Origin: Lucifuga dentata | Taxonomy: Eukaryota > Chordata > Actinopteri > Ophidiiformes > Bythitidae | NCBI GenBank assembly: GCA_014773175.1 | Contig: VXCM01000468.1 | Coordinates: 1 to 64,000, forward strand | Length of the DNA stretch: 64,000 nt | Direction of reading: 5' to 3' | Part shown: positions 1-33,500 of the stretch, in pieces | Layout: each line of letters opens with the position of its first letter | Position numbering within the stretch: position 1 is the stretch's first letter | Translations under genes and position numbers: made by a program | The notes under the pieces: model-generated | Seen by the model: only the letters and a program-made list of their open reading frames with translations | Databases searched by the model: none | What the model was told of the DNA's origin: nothing

Positions 1-840
1 GGGGGGGGGGTTAAACACTATCAAAGTTGCAAAATTTAAAGTTGGCATCTATAGAAATGCATTTAGCAAGATGAGCCTGTATGTCCTGATAAACTGCCCC
101 AAAAAAGCTTTATTTTGATTGGTCCTTTGTTTCTGTAACATGTTGACATCATCATGTAACCTGTACTGAGATGAGCTTTCAGACAGATCAACATTGAACT
201 AATTTATTACACCTGGTTATATTCGCCCAAGAATTATTACCAGGCTCGCCACCGAATGTTTGTCCAGCATCCTTCCTTTGCAGGTTTGGTGCAGCTGGCC
301 AATCAGAACAGTGCAGGGAGGGGCTTAAAGAGACAGTACCTACAACTGGCTTTTAATCACTGTTTTCCCATGATTTGTCTGTCTGGCTACAGTAACAGCG
401 CAAGTAAGATGTAGACATGGATGGAATTTAAAAGGATTCCATGGTTTGCAGAACATCCATGACACGTTGTGTAATCAGAGCATGAGGGGAGGAAATGCAT
501 GCAGAGATGTGTCCTCCAATTACGTGCCTGAATGAATGGATTTACGATCGTGTAATCTAGATTTGTAACTCAGTGTCATGCCAATTTCAATATAATTATG
601 GTGTATACACGGTGTTTGACAAATTCAATTTATTGTCTTCATCTGAGTATAAATGGAGTGTTAACGTGCGTGTAAACGTAGTCACTCAACTCAGCGAGGG
701 AGAGCCAAAGTGTTTTTTTGCACAATAAAGCATTGCAAAGATTTCAAAACAGACCCTAATTGAACATAAGAACATGGAATTTGTGTTTTATAAAAGTGGC
801 TTGTAGTCATTGGGTTTGAAATACAATCCAAGCTACATGC

Positions 841-1508
841 TTAAAGAACCATACCACCATTTTGCATGTTTGAGCCTAATACTGTAGTATATTAAATTTT
901 GATACATGTAAGGTTACTGACAATCATTTCCCAAAGCATATTACTGGAACAGTAAATTAAAAATGTTTTTCCTACTGCCATTGGTTTCAGTTTATTCTGG
1001 TACGCTATTAAAATCAACTTGTTGATACTTAAAATGTTCTTGGGATAGGTAATCCATCATCACCAACAAGACGTGTATTCAGGTTTTTCTAGAAATTACG
1101 TAATTTTAGTGTTTAAGTGAGATAAAAAGTGTGGAGTGAATGTATGTCTCCACCAGGTAATATAGTCCCAAAAGAAGACCTGTGTTTATGGAAAAATTTA
1201 AACGACCGTGACTTCATAATTTTGTNAATATAGTCCCAAAAGAAGACCTGTGTTTATGGAAAAATTTAAACGACCGTGACTTCATAATTTTGCCTAACTA
1301 TTAGCAGGAGAAACATGGATTTTTAACGTGGGTGTATATAATGTGAATATTTGATTTTGAAAAATTAAGAGATTTTGTATAAATATATCAGAAAAGCTGA
1401 AATATGGTTTTATCCTTTGAGAAATGATTGTCAGTAAGGTAACGTATAAAAATTGGATATTTGGATATTCAGCTCAAATATGCAAAATGGGGTGGTATAG
1501 TCCTTTAA
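841..1508 (+). mobile_element. TTAA element subfamily A, copy 1
   Basis: Non-autonomous DNA element. Begins TTAAAGAACCATACCACC and ends with its inverse, TTAA at both edges; terminal inverted repeats run about 89 bp to the AAATGATTGTCAG segment. An N at 1226 sits between two copies of the same 66 bp and is an assembly join, so the true element is about 600 bp. No ORF of note. Confidence 0.85.
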
Positions 1509-2224
1509 AACTGGACATAAAAAAAACAAAACAAAACAGAAAATATTCAAAAGAAGTAACATTTTACAGCTTCACATTGCCAAAGTCTCAAATGTGGAAC
1601 TAATAAGACACTCGTGATTGCTTGTAATGAATTTTTAATTGCTCCCTGTGTTCTGAATAGACTCTGGGAATGCTGAACACTATGCTGAGTATTTTTTTAA
1701 TGGGACTCGCTTGCTATTTGAATGTTGGAAGTAGCTGAGAGGTAATAATCATTATCACCTTCCTCGCCGTGCTCACTCTAGCTCATTTTGCCTCTCAGGA
1801 ATGTCCTTCCTGCTGATGCATGTTAGATGAGACAGGCGTGGGTGAGGGTGGGGAGAGAGGAGGGAGGAGACAGAAAAGCAAACAAAAGGTGCAGGGAGAA
1901 TTTGGCAAAGAGGAATGCGGTTTTTTTTCTTTTCCTTTTTTTTTTTTACCACGTGAGCGGTAGGCATTTGGGACATTTTGTGCCCCTGGAAGAAGTGAAC
2001 TGCTCTGTTTTTGCTTTGACTTGGCACATCTACCATTGCAGAGAATGTTTCCACATTTCTCGACGTATTTACAACAGCAGAAATTACAAGTAATTACTGT
2101 CAGATGCAAATTTCATCCCTGCTGACTTGGGAATATTTCGGCCTCGGCAGGTCTTCTTGCAATCTTCGCTCCGTGACGACTTTAGCACACGTTTTTCAAG
2201 TTTAAACAAAAACAACTTAGCGTG

Positions 2225-3733
2225 TACGCTATCGCTCAAAAGTTTAGAATCACTTGTCACTTAAAGGACCATACCATCCATTTTGTATGTTTGAGTCCAA
2301 TATATTCAGTTTTCATGCACGTAACGCGACAATCATTTCCCAAAGCATACTACTGGAACGGTGAATTAAAAATGTTTTTCCTACCTTCCAGACCACCATT
2401 GGTTTCAGTTCATTCTGGTACGCTATTAAAATCAACTTGTTGATACTTGAAACGTTCTTGGGATAGATAATCCATCATCGTGAACAACAGGTATATTCAG
2501 GTTTCTTTTAGAAGTTACATAATTTTAGGGTTTAAGCGCAATAAAAAGCGCAGAGTGAATGTATGTCTTCACTGGGGAATATAGTCCCAAAAGAAGACCT
2601 GCATTTATGGAAAAATTTAAACAACTGTGACTTCATAAGGNAATATAGTCCCAAAAGAAGACCTGCATTTATGGAAAAATTTAAACAACTGTGACTTCAT
2701 AAGGGTGCATAACTATTAGCAGGAGAAACATGGATTATTAAGGTGGGTGTATCGCTTGAATATTTGATTTTGAAAGATTAAGAGATTTTGCAAAATATCA
2801 GGAAAGCTGAAATACAGTTTTATCCTTTGGGAAATGATTGTCAGTAACATAACATGTATGAAAATTGAATATATTAGTGCAGTTCCCATTGAAAATGTGG
2901 CTGTTTAGACTAGGCCGGACTTTCTGCGCTGCAGCCTGCTATAATTTATTTTTGCACGTCCTTCAGAGCTAGCTTTGTTTGCTGTACGTCGGGTTCAGAC
3001 AGTGCCACTGGACCGGAGAGTATCCTGCCGCACGGACTACTTTTTACCGGCACAGCTCAATTCGAGAACCGCTCATCCAAACAATTTTACACACGACACT
3101 GCACGTCTTTCAGTCCTGAGCAATAAACCTGTAAAATTTCAACTTCATACAGTATGGGGTTCTAGAGATATTGGTGCCACAGACAGAGATTTCTGGCTTT
3201 ATAGTTAGATTAGGCTCAAACATGCAAAATGGCCAGTATGGTCCTTTAAGTAGTTCTTGCTATTTTATTCAATAATAGTGTTTTTTTAAATTATATAAAA
3301 AAAAAAAAACACCAAAATGTATTTTGAGATGTTTTATTTAGTATTTCAAAGTTTTGAGATGATAACTAACACTATTTTTAGTGATTTCTCATCAAAGTAT
3401 CCACCGTGAGATTTAATCTCTGCTTTGTAAATATTCAGCATCAGTTTCTAGAGCATCAGGGAATAATCTAGAATTTCCTAATAATCCCTGGAACCACATA
3501 CATCTTCTCTATGAATTTAGAATCATCTGCAACTCATATCATGATTCTGGCCAATTATAAAATGTCTTAATTTTTTACAGCTTTTGTAAATGATTTTAAA
3601 CGTCTAGGTGCAAAATACAGACATGTAAAATCATTTTATACATAAATATGAAACTAAACTAGTTTTACATGACTGGAAATGTTGATTCTGAGTAAAAATC
3701 ACTAGTGATTCCACACTTTTGAGTGGTGGTGTA
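2225..3733. mobile_element. TA-flanked inverted-repeat element (type D), copy 1, split by an A element
   Basis: Left end CGCTCAAAAGTTTAGAATCACT near 2232 matches inverted right end AGTGATTCCACACTTTTGAG near 3706-3723, each bordered by TA. A second copy at 34545-35094 shares the whole interior (for example GCATCAGTTTCTAGAGCATC). TA duplication and such ends suit the Tc1/mariner group, but no transposase is present. Confidence 0.7.
2261..3249 (+). mobile_element. TTAA element subfamily A, copy 2, nested in the type D element
   Basis: TTAAAGGACCATACCATCC at the left and GGTCCTTTAA at the right. The right inverted repeat is itself interrupted by about 335 bp (2876-3210) of unrelated DNA. The N at 2641 lies between 63-bp identical flanks. 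Comparison with the second D copy shows D sequence resuming after 3249 (TTGCTATTTTATTC). Confidence 0.85.
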
Positions 3734-4317
3734 ACTTCTTGTAGCTCTGAGGAAACTGAACCTCTGGCTCCTGCGTGAGGTTGGCATCGGGTTTGTATCT
3801 GCTCCTGTATGCTGACTGAATAGTGTTTTGGCCGGAGGCTGTTTACTGGCGACTGTGTGAGGCTTTGTGTTGTGCCGTATGATGCTCGACTCGCCGTGGC
3901 ACATTTCCTGCCCACGCTGGAAACAAATGGCGAGGCAAAGAGCTCTGAGCAGAAATGCGCCCCATCCGTCAAATTGCAAAACAAATGGTCTTTGTTCTCA
4001 GCAATAATCGGCTGACTCATGTTTGAAGTGAATGTAAAATGCCTCATTAAATAACTGCCGTAACCATATTATTCTTATTAGTGTAATGAGCAAAAATGAT
4101 CGCTGGTATGAGTCCGTGTTGCACAGGAACCTGTCTGTTTAGCTCCTGCCTAAGGAGTTGATTGCTAGGCAGGAACACTTTCAATTAGCAAGTAATTCAC
4201 CATGGACAGTTTGTTCTTTTTATGACAATGATGTGATCCTGCTGGTTTATCAAAAAAAACAAAAAAAAAAAACAATAAACAATAAACCAAGATCGAAGGT
4301 TATGACTTTTGCTGATT

Positions 4318-5335
4318 TTAAATGGGGAGTATGATATAGACCTCCATGTTTCATTTAAGGGTCTGTTTTTGAAACATTTGCAACGCTTTAATGTGCAAAA
4401 AAAATACCTTGATCTATTTCTGCTTCTTTGCTGCAGCACCGCGTTTCACACTGAGTGAAAACAGAGCAATTTAGATACCATCTTTTTCAAGGACCATACA
4501 TATCACCCATTTTGCATGTTTGAGCCCAATATATTCAATTTTCATACACGTAACATCACTGACTATCATTTCCCAAAGCATACTACTGGAACGATGACTT
4601 AAAAATGTTTTTCCTACCTTCCAGACCACCATTGGTTTCAGTTCATTCTGGTACGCTATTAAAATCAACTTGTTGATACTTGAAACGTTCTTGGGATAGG
4701 TAATCCATCATCACCAACAACACATATATTCAGGTTTTTTTTAAAGTTTCATAATTTTAGTGTTTAAGCACAATAAAAAGCATGGAGTGAATGTACGTCT
4801 CCATCGGGGAATATAGTCCCAAAAGAAGACCTGCGTTTATCAAAAAATTTAAATGACCGTGACTTCATAAAGCTGTGTAACTATTAGCAGGAGAAACATT
4901 GATTTTTAAGGTGGGTGTATCACCTGAATATTTAAGCTTGAAAGATTAAGACATTTTGCAAAATATCAGTTTTATCTTTTGGGAAATGATTGTCAATAAC
5001 GCAACATGTACAGAAATTTAATGTATTAGGCTCAAACATGCAAAATGGGTGGTATGGTCCTTTAAGGCCCCTCCTCCTCTCAAAAAGCCTGCTCTTGAAA
5101 CGTGAATTGTGGCTAAACAGTCGGTCATTAGTCTCGGACTTTGTGTGTTTAACCAAGTGTGTACAGGGGAAAACCCACATGTATGTTGATGTAAACATCT
5201 TACAGAAGTAAAGGACCAATCAGAAACTCAGCTTTCACTGCAGTTCAGCACCTGGGGTTTCTCTTATGCAGTTTTCCAGGTATAAACCTCAACTTTGTCG
5301 ATGCTCATCAAACCTTCACTGATATGCCCCTTTAA
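4318..5335 (-). mobile_element. TTAA element subfamily C, reverse orientation, carrying a nested A element
   Basis: Edges TTAAATGGGGA (4318) and GCCCCTTTAA (5335). The interior matches the other C copies read backwards, for example cttacagaagtaaaggacca near 5202. The nested A element splits it at the internal TTAA next to GGCCCCTCC. Confidence 0.75.
4486..5065 (+). mobile_element. TTAA element subfamily A, copy 3
   Basis: Left end is decayed (TTCAAGGACCATACA), right end intact GGTATGGTCCTTTAA. Orientation and interior as copy 1. Inserted at the TTAA of a C element that hosts a B element elsewhere (49650). Confidence 0.85.
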
Positions 5336-5408
5336 AGGGGGATTAAGTAAGCAAGCTTGCACTGATTCATGCCAATTTCTATCTAATAATGGTGTGTTTC
5401 CTCTCCAG

Positions 5409-25586
<20,178 letters not shown>

Positions 25587-25803
25587 AAACACGAACTGGA
25601 TCCAGACACAGATCTGTTCCTTTGCTGCATGAGGAGCATGTGGGATCCATCAGAGCTCAGCTGCCGGAGCCTCACTGCAGAGCTACAATAAGAACGTCAG
25701 TCCGTAAGAATGTACTATTATTATTATTATTACTAGCCACTTTATGAATACAAATGTTGCACGGAAGAGGAGGCGGGACTTGAAAATGTTTTTCATTTAG
25801 TAA

Positions 25804-25839
25804 AATAAAGGTTTACATTTTGTCTTTTCCATTAATAAA
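25804..25839 (+). terminator. crybg1: Two candidate polyadenylation signals of crybg1
   Basis: AATAAA occurs at 25804-25809 and 25834-25839, about 220-250 nt after the stop codon. Either could end the transcript. The 3' UTR would then stop before the TTAA element complex that begins at 26280. Confidence 0.55.
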
Positions 25840-26279
25840 TATGTCTTCCTGGTTTTAATGAACAGCGTTAACACTGTTTAAAAAATATTTCATGATACAA
25901 TATTTTACTTACAGTATTAGCAACAACGTGGAAACGATGAATAAGGTTTCTCATACCAAGTTAAACATCTCTTTTATTATTTTCTGCATTCAAAACTATA
26001 CAACACGCAAACTCCTTTTCTGAACAATAAGTATATTTTTGTTTCTCAAATGCATTTTAAACTGCACTTGTTAAACATTATTTTAGAAAAGAGCACTCTG
26101 TCAACAATTCTGTTAAATACATCTGACATTAAACTGCATTTGGTAACAATGTAGAACCTGCAGAAAAATACTGCAGCAGTGTTCATTGCAGCTGCCTGAC
26201 ATCTTGACATGACAATGCTGGAAAAAAAAGCAAAAATATGCAAATTGCTTCCCGTTTGTGTTTTCATCTGCACAAGATA

Positions 26280-27238
26280 TTAAAGAACCATACCAGTCAT
26301 TTTGCAAGTTTGAGCCTAATATATTCAATTTTCATACATGTAACATTACTGACAATCATTTCCCAAAGCATACTACTGGAACAGTGAATTAAAAATGTTT
26401 TTCCTACCTTCCAGACCTCCATTGGTTTCAGTTCATTCTGGTACGCTATTAAAATCAACTTGTTGATACTTGAAACGTTCTTGGGATAGGTAATCCATCA
26501 TCACCAACAAGACGCGTATTCATGGTTTTTTAGACATTACATATTTTTAGCGTTTAAAAAAAGCTAAAACAAGCATGGAGTGAGTGACTGTATGTCTCCA
26601 CTGGGGAATATAGTCCCAAAAGAAGACCTGCATTTATGGAAAAATTTAAATGAATATGACTTCATAATTTTGCGTAACTATTAGCAGGAGAAACATGGAT
26701 TTTTAAGGTGAGTGTATCGCTTGAATATTTGATTTTGAAAGATTAAGAACTTCTGCAAAGTATCAGGAAAGCTGAAATATGGTTTCATCCTTTGGGAAAT
26801 GATTGTCAGTAATGTAACATGTATGAAAATTGATTATATTAGACTCAAACATGCAAAATGACCATACCGGTCATTTTGCATGTTAAGAAGCATACCATTT
26901 TTTTTTTTTTCCCTTTGACTTTCAATAACAAGCCGGCAGTGTTTCTGCTGTATAACTACAACCTTCTGGGGGAGGAAAGAAAAAGAGAGATGGCGCGTGT
27001 GAGAAAAGGAATGAAATGAAGGTTCCTGCGATGTTGGCGAGCCAGAATTTAACTTTATCCATGAGTTCATGTGGAGTTGTGAATAACATGGAACGGTGCT
27101 GACTAAACATAACAGTTGTGGATTTTTAATTCACTGTTCCAGCAGTATGCTTTGGAAAATGACTGTCAGTAACGTTACGTGTATGAAAATTGATTATATT
27201 AGACTCAAACATGCACAATGAGTGGCATGGTCCTTTAA
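26280..27238 (+). mobile_element. TTAA element subfamily A, copy 8, rearranged with a second partial copy
   Basis: Left end TTAAAGAACCATACCAGTC. The first right repeat reaches ATGCAAAATGACC (26863) and is followed head-on by a left-end fragment, giving a palindrome around 26866. About 230 bp of other DNA (26905-27125) and a second right repeat ending GGTCCTTTAA close the complex. Confidence 0.75.
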
Positions 27239-27257
27239 ATGTCACTTATTTTCACTG

Positions 27258-27263
27258 TTTATT
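27258..27263 (-). terminator. rtn4ip1: Candidate polyadenylation signal of rtn4ip1
   Basis: AATAAA on the minus strand, about 310 nt downstream of the TAG stop. It lies just outside the end (27238) of a TTAA element complex, so the 3' UTR would be free of that repeat. Confidence 0.45.
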
Positions 27264-27569
27264 CACACACCGCATATCCCCACTGTATTTTTACTTTTAC
27301 TTTGAATATATCGCAGCTATCAGAAAAAATACCAAAAATCCTGGTTGTAATTACCAGTTGACCTGAATGGCTTTCATGAAGTTGCGCAACGGTAATTGTA
27401 TGAACTTCTCCATGACGTGAACATGCCATCATTTTAAGCACCGGATGAGAAATTCGGTACGTTGTAGAATGATGTAAACGTCAAACAAGAGCAAGTACAA
27501 GTCGTTCACCTGTCAAGCAGCTTTGGATAAGTCAGATTGCGGGGATGGATCTCGTAGCATTCTGCTTCC

Positions 27570-30500
27570 CTAGTTTGGCTGTGTCATTTGCATCACTTCC
27601 TCCACGTGACTTCTCTCCGCCAACTCTTCAGCCTGTCCGGCGTCGTCATCGTCTTCGGCCACCCTGACGACCGTCTTCCCTCTGGCGTGGCCCTGCTCCA
27701 GCTTCTGAAAAGCCTGGGGCACCTGAGTGAACGGGAACTGTGCCTCGATGACCGGAAGGATCTGCGGAAGACGTATATATATTTATGTTAGCTAATCTGG
27801 TTTAAACGGCATTTTAAAAATGACTCTGGACAACAAAGCTAAGCTAAGTGCTAAAGCAACTTAACTTCCCACGTTTTAGCTTCTTTCACATATTAAAAAA
27901 AAGGCCTTCAGACTTTTCAAAAAAGGGTCTGAGCCACTGCACATCACGCCCTATGAGATCGTATCTGTTTTTTTATATGCCTTAATAGAGAGGCGTGGCC
28001 CAAACTGAAGTCAAGGTGACATAGCTCCGTACGGTGGCGGCGTGGAGGACACACCCACGTCACAGATCGTCTTGCCTCGTTTTGATTTCTGGAGAGCATC
28101 TACACTGTGATGTTCAGTTAAAAAAAAAAAAAAAAAAAAAAAGCACAGCCTTTACGAAAAGCACGTCAGATTAGAATTATTAAGCAGCTTCACCTACTGG
28201 CTTCATTCTGACTTAAAGGACCATACTGATGTTTAAGCTCAATATTCACAGTCCATACACACGTTACATAACTGCCAACCATTTTCCCAAATATAAAACT
28301 GTATTTTAGTTTTAATGTTATTTTGCCAAATCACTTAATCGTTAAAAGCAAATTTTCAGGTGATTCAAATACAATATTTCGCCTGCTAGCACATGCGTGT
28401 TTGCAAGTAGAAGGCGCCGTCGTTTTAATTTCTCTGGCTAAAGAGAAAAAACAAAAGTTTTCCCTGGGACTATATTCCCTGGCAGACACTTACATGTTCT
28501 TCTGTTTAGTTCCATGTTGGAAACGGTTAAATTAACTTTGACAAAAAATAACAATAGCGTGTTGTTCACTGTGATGGATTTCTTATCTCAAGCATGATTC
28601 ACGTGTCTACAAGCTGGAATTAAGTGAAACCAGTGAAAACAAAAAATTCCAAAAATGCATCTCTCCAGTAGTATTTTTTAGAAAATGGTTTGCAGTGATG
28701 CTGCGTGATGTGGTAGTATTCACTAGGCTCAAACATTCAAAATGACCAGTATGGTCCTTCAATAACTCCAAAAACAAAGATATGGTGTTAAGGTGCACTT
28801 TAATACACAGCTTCTTAAATAAATGCTGTGTATTAGACAGATAAAACTAATTATTTGCAAATACTACTGAATACATAATGAGTATAGATTGTTTTTTTTA
28901 CTTGAATACGTGCAGCTGGGATTTAAAGGACCATACCACCCATTTTGCATGTTTAAGCCTAACACATTCAATTTTCATACACATAACATTACTGTCAATC
29001 ATTTCCCAAAGCATACTACTGGAACGATGAATTAAAAATGTTTTTCCTACCTTCCAGACCATCATTGGTTTCGGTTCATTCTGGTACGCTATTAAAATCA
29101 ACTTGTTGATACTTGAAACACTCTTGGGATAGGTAATCCATCATCACCAACAAAACGTGTATTCAGGTTTTTTTTCGAAATTTCTTAATTTTAGCGTTTA
29201 AGCGCAATAAAAAACGTGGAGTGAATGTATGTCTCCACCGGGAATATAGTCCCAAAAGAAGACCTGCATTTATCAAAAAATTTAGACAAACATGACTTCA
29301 TAATTTTGTGTAACTATTAGCAGGAGAAACATGGATTTTTAAGGTGGGTGTATCACTTGAATATTTGATTTTGAAAGATTAAGAGATTTTGCAAAATATC
29401 AGGAAAGCTGAAATACATTTTATCCTTTGGGAAATGATTGTCAGTAACATAACATGAAAATTGAATATAAATCGTAGCGTTTATCGTTATCGTAACTGTA
29501 ACGTTAATCGTAACGTTATAAATCGTAATCGTATACACTGAATATAAATTGTAAAGTTTTATCCTTTGGGAAATGATTGTCAATAATGTAACATGAAAAT
29601 AGAATATATTAGACTCAAACATGCAAAATGGCTGGTATGGTCCTTTAATAATCCTTTTCATGAGATTTTAAACGCTCTGCTTTTGTGGCGTGGATGTAAA
29701 AAGTAAGGGAGGGGTTCAGAATGTGATGAGGCTGGAGAATCCTGCGCTCATCCCGCAACGCGCACGCGTTTGTTGTTCTGGTCAGCGTCTCTCAGCATGA
29801 ACAATGTCCTGGGAGCACAGTAGTGTCACACTGGAAGTGCCGAGCACACGCAGCAACCCCCCGTGGCTTCCCACCACTGGTCTGAAAGCACCGCTTGCTG
29901 TAAGCCCCTGGGACAAAAGGATGAGGTCCCACGTGCTTAGTGACTGGCTGCTCAGCACTGTTTAAAAAATCCATTTGTCGTCTCCTGGCACCCGACTCAA
30001 TCGCCTAACAGCCGACCGTGTGCACTGGCACCGCGGGGAACGTAACGCTCCACGGGGGGGGCGAGCCTCGAACACAAGCACGCACGGAATCCCTGGTATG
30101 TTCGTGTTCAGCCCGNCGGGGGGGGCGAGCCTCGAACACAAGCACGCACGGAATCCCTGGTATGTTCGTGTTCAGCCCGTTGTGTAATTCCCCCCCTCCC
30201 TTGCATAAATCTGATTCCAGTCTTCAGCTCGGAGTGCAAACAAGGAGATTTCCATCTTCGGCAGATATGGCGGCGCGTGTGAGGTGGTACCTTTCCCGCG
30301 TCCACCAGCCTGCTGACCTCGTCCAGGGCAGGACCATCCGGAGCAAAAAAGGCCCAGCGGTAGAAAACTCCATTTGATATGATGCTCTGACAGTAGAGAG
30401 GAGGAAAAATATGAATCAGTGCTTAACAAAGAACACGTAGAACATTATGTATGTGAGAATGTTGGACATGTAAATGGAAAACAAATATCTAATGAAAGTT

Positions 30501-33500
30501 CCTGAGGTTTCCCACCGACAAAAATATGAATATCACCAACAGCACCATTTTTTTTTTTTTTTTAAACNTTTTTTTTTTTTTTTTAAACAGAGATTTGGTT
30601 TATTACTCTACAAAACTGGAAAAATAAAGACTCAGACGATCTTAAAATAGCTCAGTGGAATTATTTCTCATGTTATTCATCATTTATAAACGCTTTGGTT
30701 ATTCCAAACAACAAAATAAAACCCAAGAAACTTTTATGCAAATACATCATCATTTCATATTTTAATTCACCACACCTCTTAGGCTTTGATAAAACCACGC
30801 CTGGTTGCCTGAAAATGAGACTGACTTGAGTTTTTCTTTGTCGCTCAACAATGCTAATATAAAGTTGACCACCAGAGGGCGACATTGGGCATGAAAAAGC
30901 CTCTGAGCGCTGAGGGCGTGACTGAGCCAAAGTCACCAGCTGGCCACTCCCGTAGACAAAAGCACCTAGAGGTTTGGTAAGAAACACACAGACCCTGGTA
31001 TTTGCGGGGGGGGGNGTCTGCCCAAACATCAAATACTGCTGGCTCAGCAACACACGCACACACACCACATCTATGCACACATGTACCCAACTCAAACACA
31101 GCCACACCTAAAGCAGATCCACCCTGTTCTCAGCTTCACACACACACACACACACACACCACTAACAGAGAAGCTGGAAGACGATCTCACACACACAAAA
31201 CACTGAAGATCCAAACACACGTCAAAAGATTTATGACACCTCCGCAGGGCGTGTTTCCACAGATCGAGCGCAAACCTCCACAAACTCTGAATTTATTGCA
31301 GTTAAGTCAAGTTATGACAACTTTTCTGTCTCCATGTAACCTTCTGTCAAGACTGATTCACCTGAACAGAAAAAAAAAAACTATTCAAATTTGAAAATAT
31401 CCTCTGGCTGGAAGCGTGAAAGCCTTTTTACCTGCACGGCCTTGTTGCTGAGTGTGAGACCTGAGCGGCACGTCCCGTCCAGCAGGCCTGTGGAATCCGT
31501 GTTGAAGAGGAACGGCGTCACCAGCGTGACGTACTTTGCCCCTGACCACGGCTTCAGCAGCTCCAGGGCCCACTGTTCCGTGTCCCCACCCACGCTGTCC
31601 AGAACCACGTCAAACCTGCTGGTGCAAACACACACCATCAAGACTTGCAGGAATCCTATTTATAACACTGATACACAGTCTGTTTCACTTGTTTTTTAAT
31701 CCACTGAGATCTCTGTTATGACTTGTGTTTTTGACATAACATCTCAGCTCTGATTTAAAGACGTGTGGAAAATGTTCCAGAAGTAAAATAACTTATGACA
31801 TAATTAAAGTCTAGAAATAGTCTAGAAATATGACCTGTGACATCATAGAAGTCTCTGTGCTGATGTTACAGACTTCTTCAAAACACACTGTTGTACTTTG
31901 AGTTTTAGCACCAATACAGATATCACAATCATGGAAGTCATTTCTCTCTTCAGCTCCAAAACCCTTTGTACAGTTGTTTTCATGTGCTAAATGATGGAGA
32001 TCAATAAACTGAATTAAATCCCTAAAGGACCATACCTACCTTTTTGCATGTTTGAGCCTAATATATTCAATTTTCATACATGTTAAGTTACTGACAAGCA
32101 TTTCCCAATAAAACTATTTCAGCTTTCCTGATATTTTGCAAAATCTTTTAATCTTTCAAAATCAATTATTCAAGCGATATACCCACCTTAAAAATCAATG
32201 TTTCATCTGCTAACAGTTACGCAAAATTATGAAGTCATGGTTGTCTAAATTTTTCAATAAACACAGGTCTTCTTTTGGGACTATATTCCTGGTGGAGACA
32301 TACATTCACTCCATGCTTTTTATTGAGCTTAAACGCTAAAATTACGAAATTTTGGAAAAAAAACCTGAATATACATCTTGTTCACGATGATGGATTACCT
32401 ATCCCAAGAATGCTTCAAGTATCAACAAGTTGATTTTAATAGTGTACCAGAATGAACTGAAAGCAATGGTGGTCTGGAAGGTAGGAAAAACATTTTTAAT
32501 TCACCATTCCAGTAGTATGCTTTGGGAAATGATTGTCAGTAACGTTACATGTATGAAAATTGAATATATTAGGCTCAAACATGAAAAATGAATGGTATGG
32601 TCCTTTAAATCTGCTTTGATTTGCTAAACCTCATGGATTGAGAACTCGTCAAAATTTACAGATGGCAATTTTAACGCCTAACATTGATCCGTTCCGAACA
32701 CGTCGCACACCGCGTTTCAAAGCATCAGTCACATGATTGACGCCCCGATGCTCCGCCTCCAATATGAAAACGCTTTTAGCTACGGTTCATTCTGGACTGT
32801 TGACGTTTGACACTTACCTTAACTTTCAAACGTCATTGTTCGAGAGTTTAGTACAAAATGGATGAACTGACACTAAAACAACTCATAACAAACACATGCA
32901 CACACAAAAATTACTTCATTATGAGTCACACACACATAAGGAATGTTTTACCCTGCAGCAAATCTCAGTCAATAAATACCATGTGTGTGTTACGCTGTTA
33001 TAACAAGCTGTAATTCTAGAGATCTGTTGTTGAGGTGCGTTTGCAGTGGTCACGCGTGTTTCGTTCACACTTTGATATTAGCACATTTATAACTGCAGCC
33101 TGTACATCATCCTGAAGACCACAATGTTTCAAAACACTGGTGCGTTACAAAACACCGGCTGGCTTACGGTGTTTCGCAACTGTCTCAAAATTTTTTAATT
33201 GTCAGGTAGATCAAAACAGTAACCGCCTCGCTGTAAAAAAAAACCCAAAAAGCTCCCACTGCCTTATCTTAAATCTTACTGCAAGCTGATCTCACGCTTC
33301 ATGCTGTTTTCACAATAACCCAAAAATATGTTGTCAAGTAAGTTCCCACTGCTAAAACGTCATAACCTCATACTTAAGGCATCGTCTGCTTGCCAGCAAT
33401 ATGAACCCGGAAATGTTGACCACCTCAAACTTTTATGTTAGAAATGTACAGTATGGGTCCCCAGCAGTTAAACTGCTGGATGCTAACTTCCATATGTTGG

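Larger units (their letters stand above)
1..5408. other. crybg1 intronic DNA (5' of first visible exon), repeat-filled
   Basis: No exon could be recognised. Contents: C-type TTAA element (1-800), A-type element (841-1508), unique DNA with a polypurine and T-rich stretch (1509-2224), a TA-flanked element (2225-3733) split by another A element, unique DNA (3734-4317), and a C element carrying a nested A element (4318-5335). Confidence 0.7.
25587..27569. other. Convergent intergenic region between crybg1 and rtn4ip1
   Basis: Contains both 3' UTRs and the rearranged A-type complex at 26280-27238. I see no further gene. Confidence 0.7.

Noticed and set aside
1220..1300. Tandem duplication of about 66 bp in an A element
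   Set aside because: The copies are separated by a single N, and the same pattern recurs at many loci; it is a contig-overlap artefact.
2975..3208. Possible upstream crybg1 exon in a 77-codon plus-strand frame
   Set aside because: No Greek-key pattern or suitable splice sites; it lies in an insertion within a transposon end.
30018..30377. 119-codon plus-strand frame in rtn4ip1 intron 8
   Set aside because: It crosses an N with duplicated flanks and overlaps the minus-strand exon 30386-30291.
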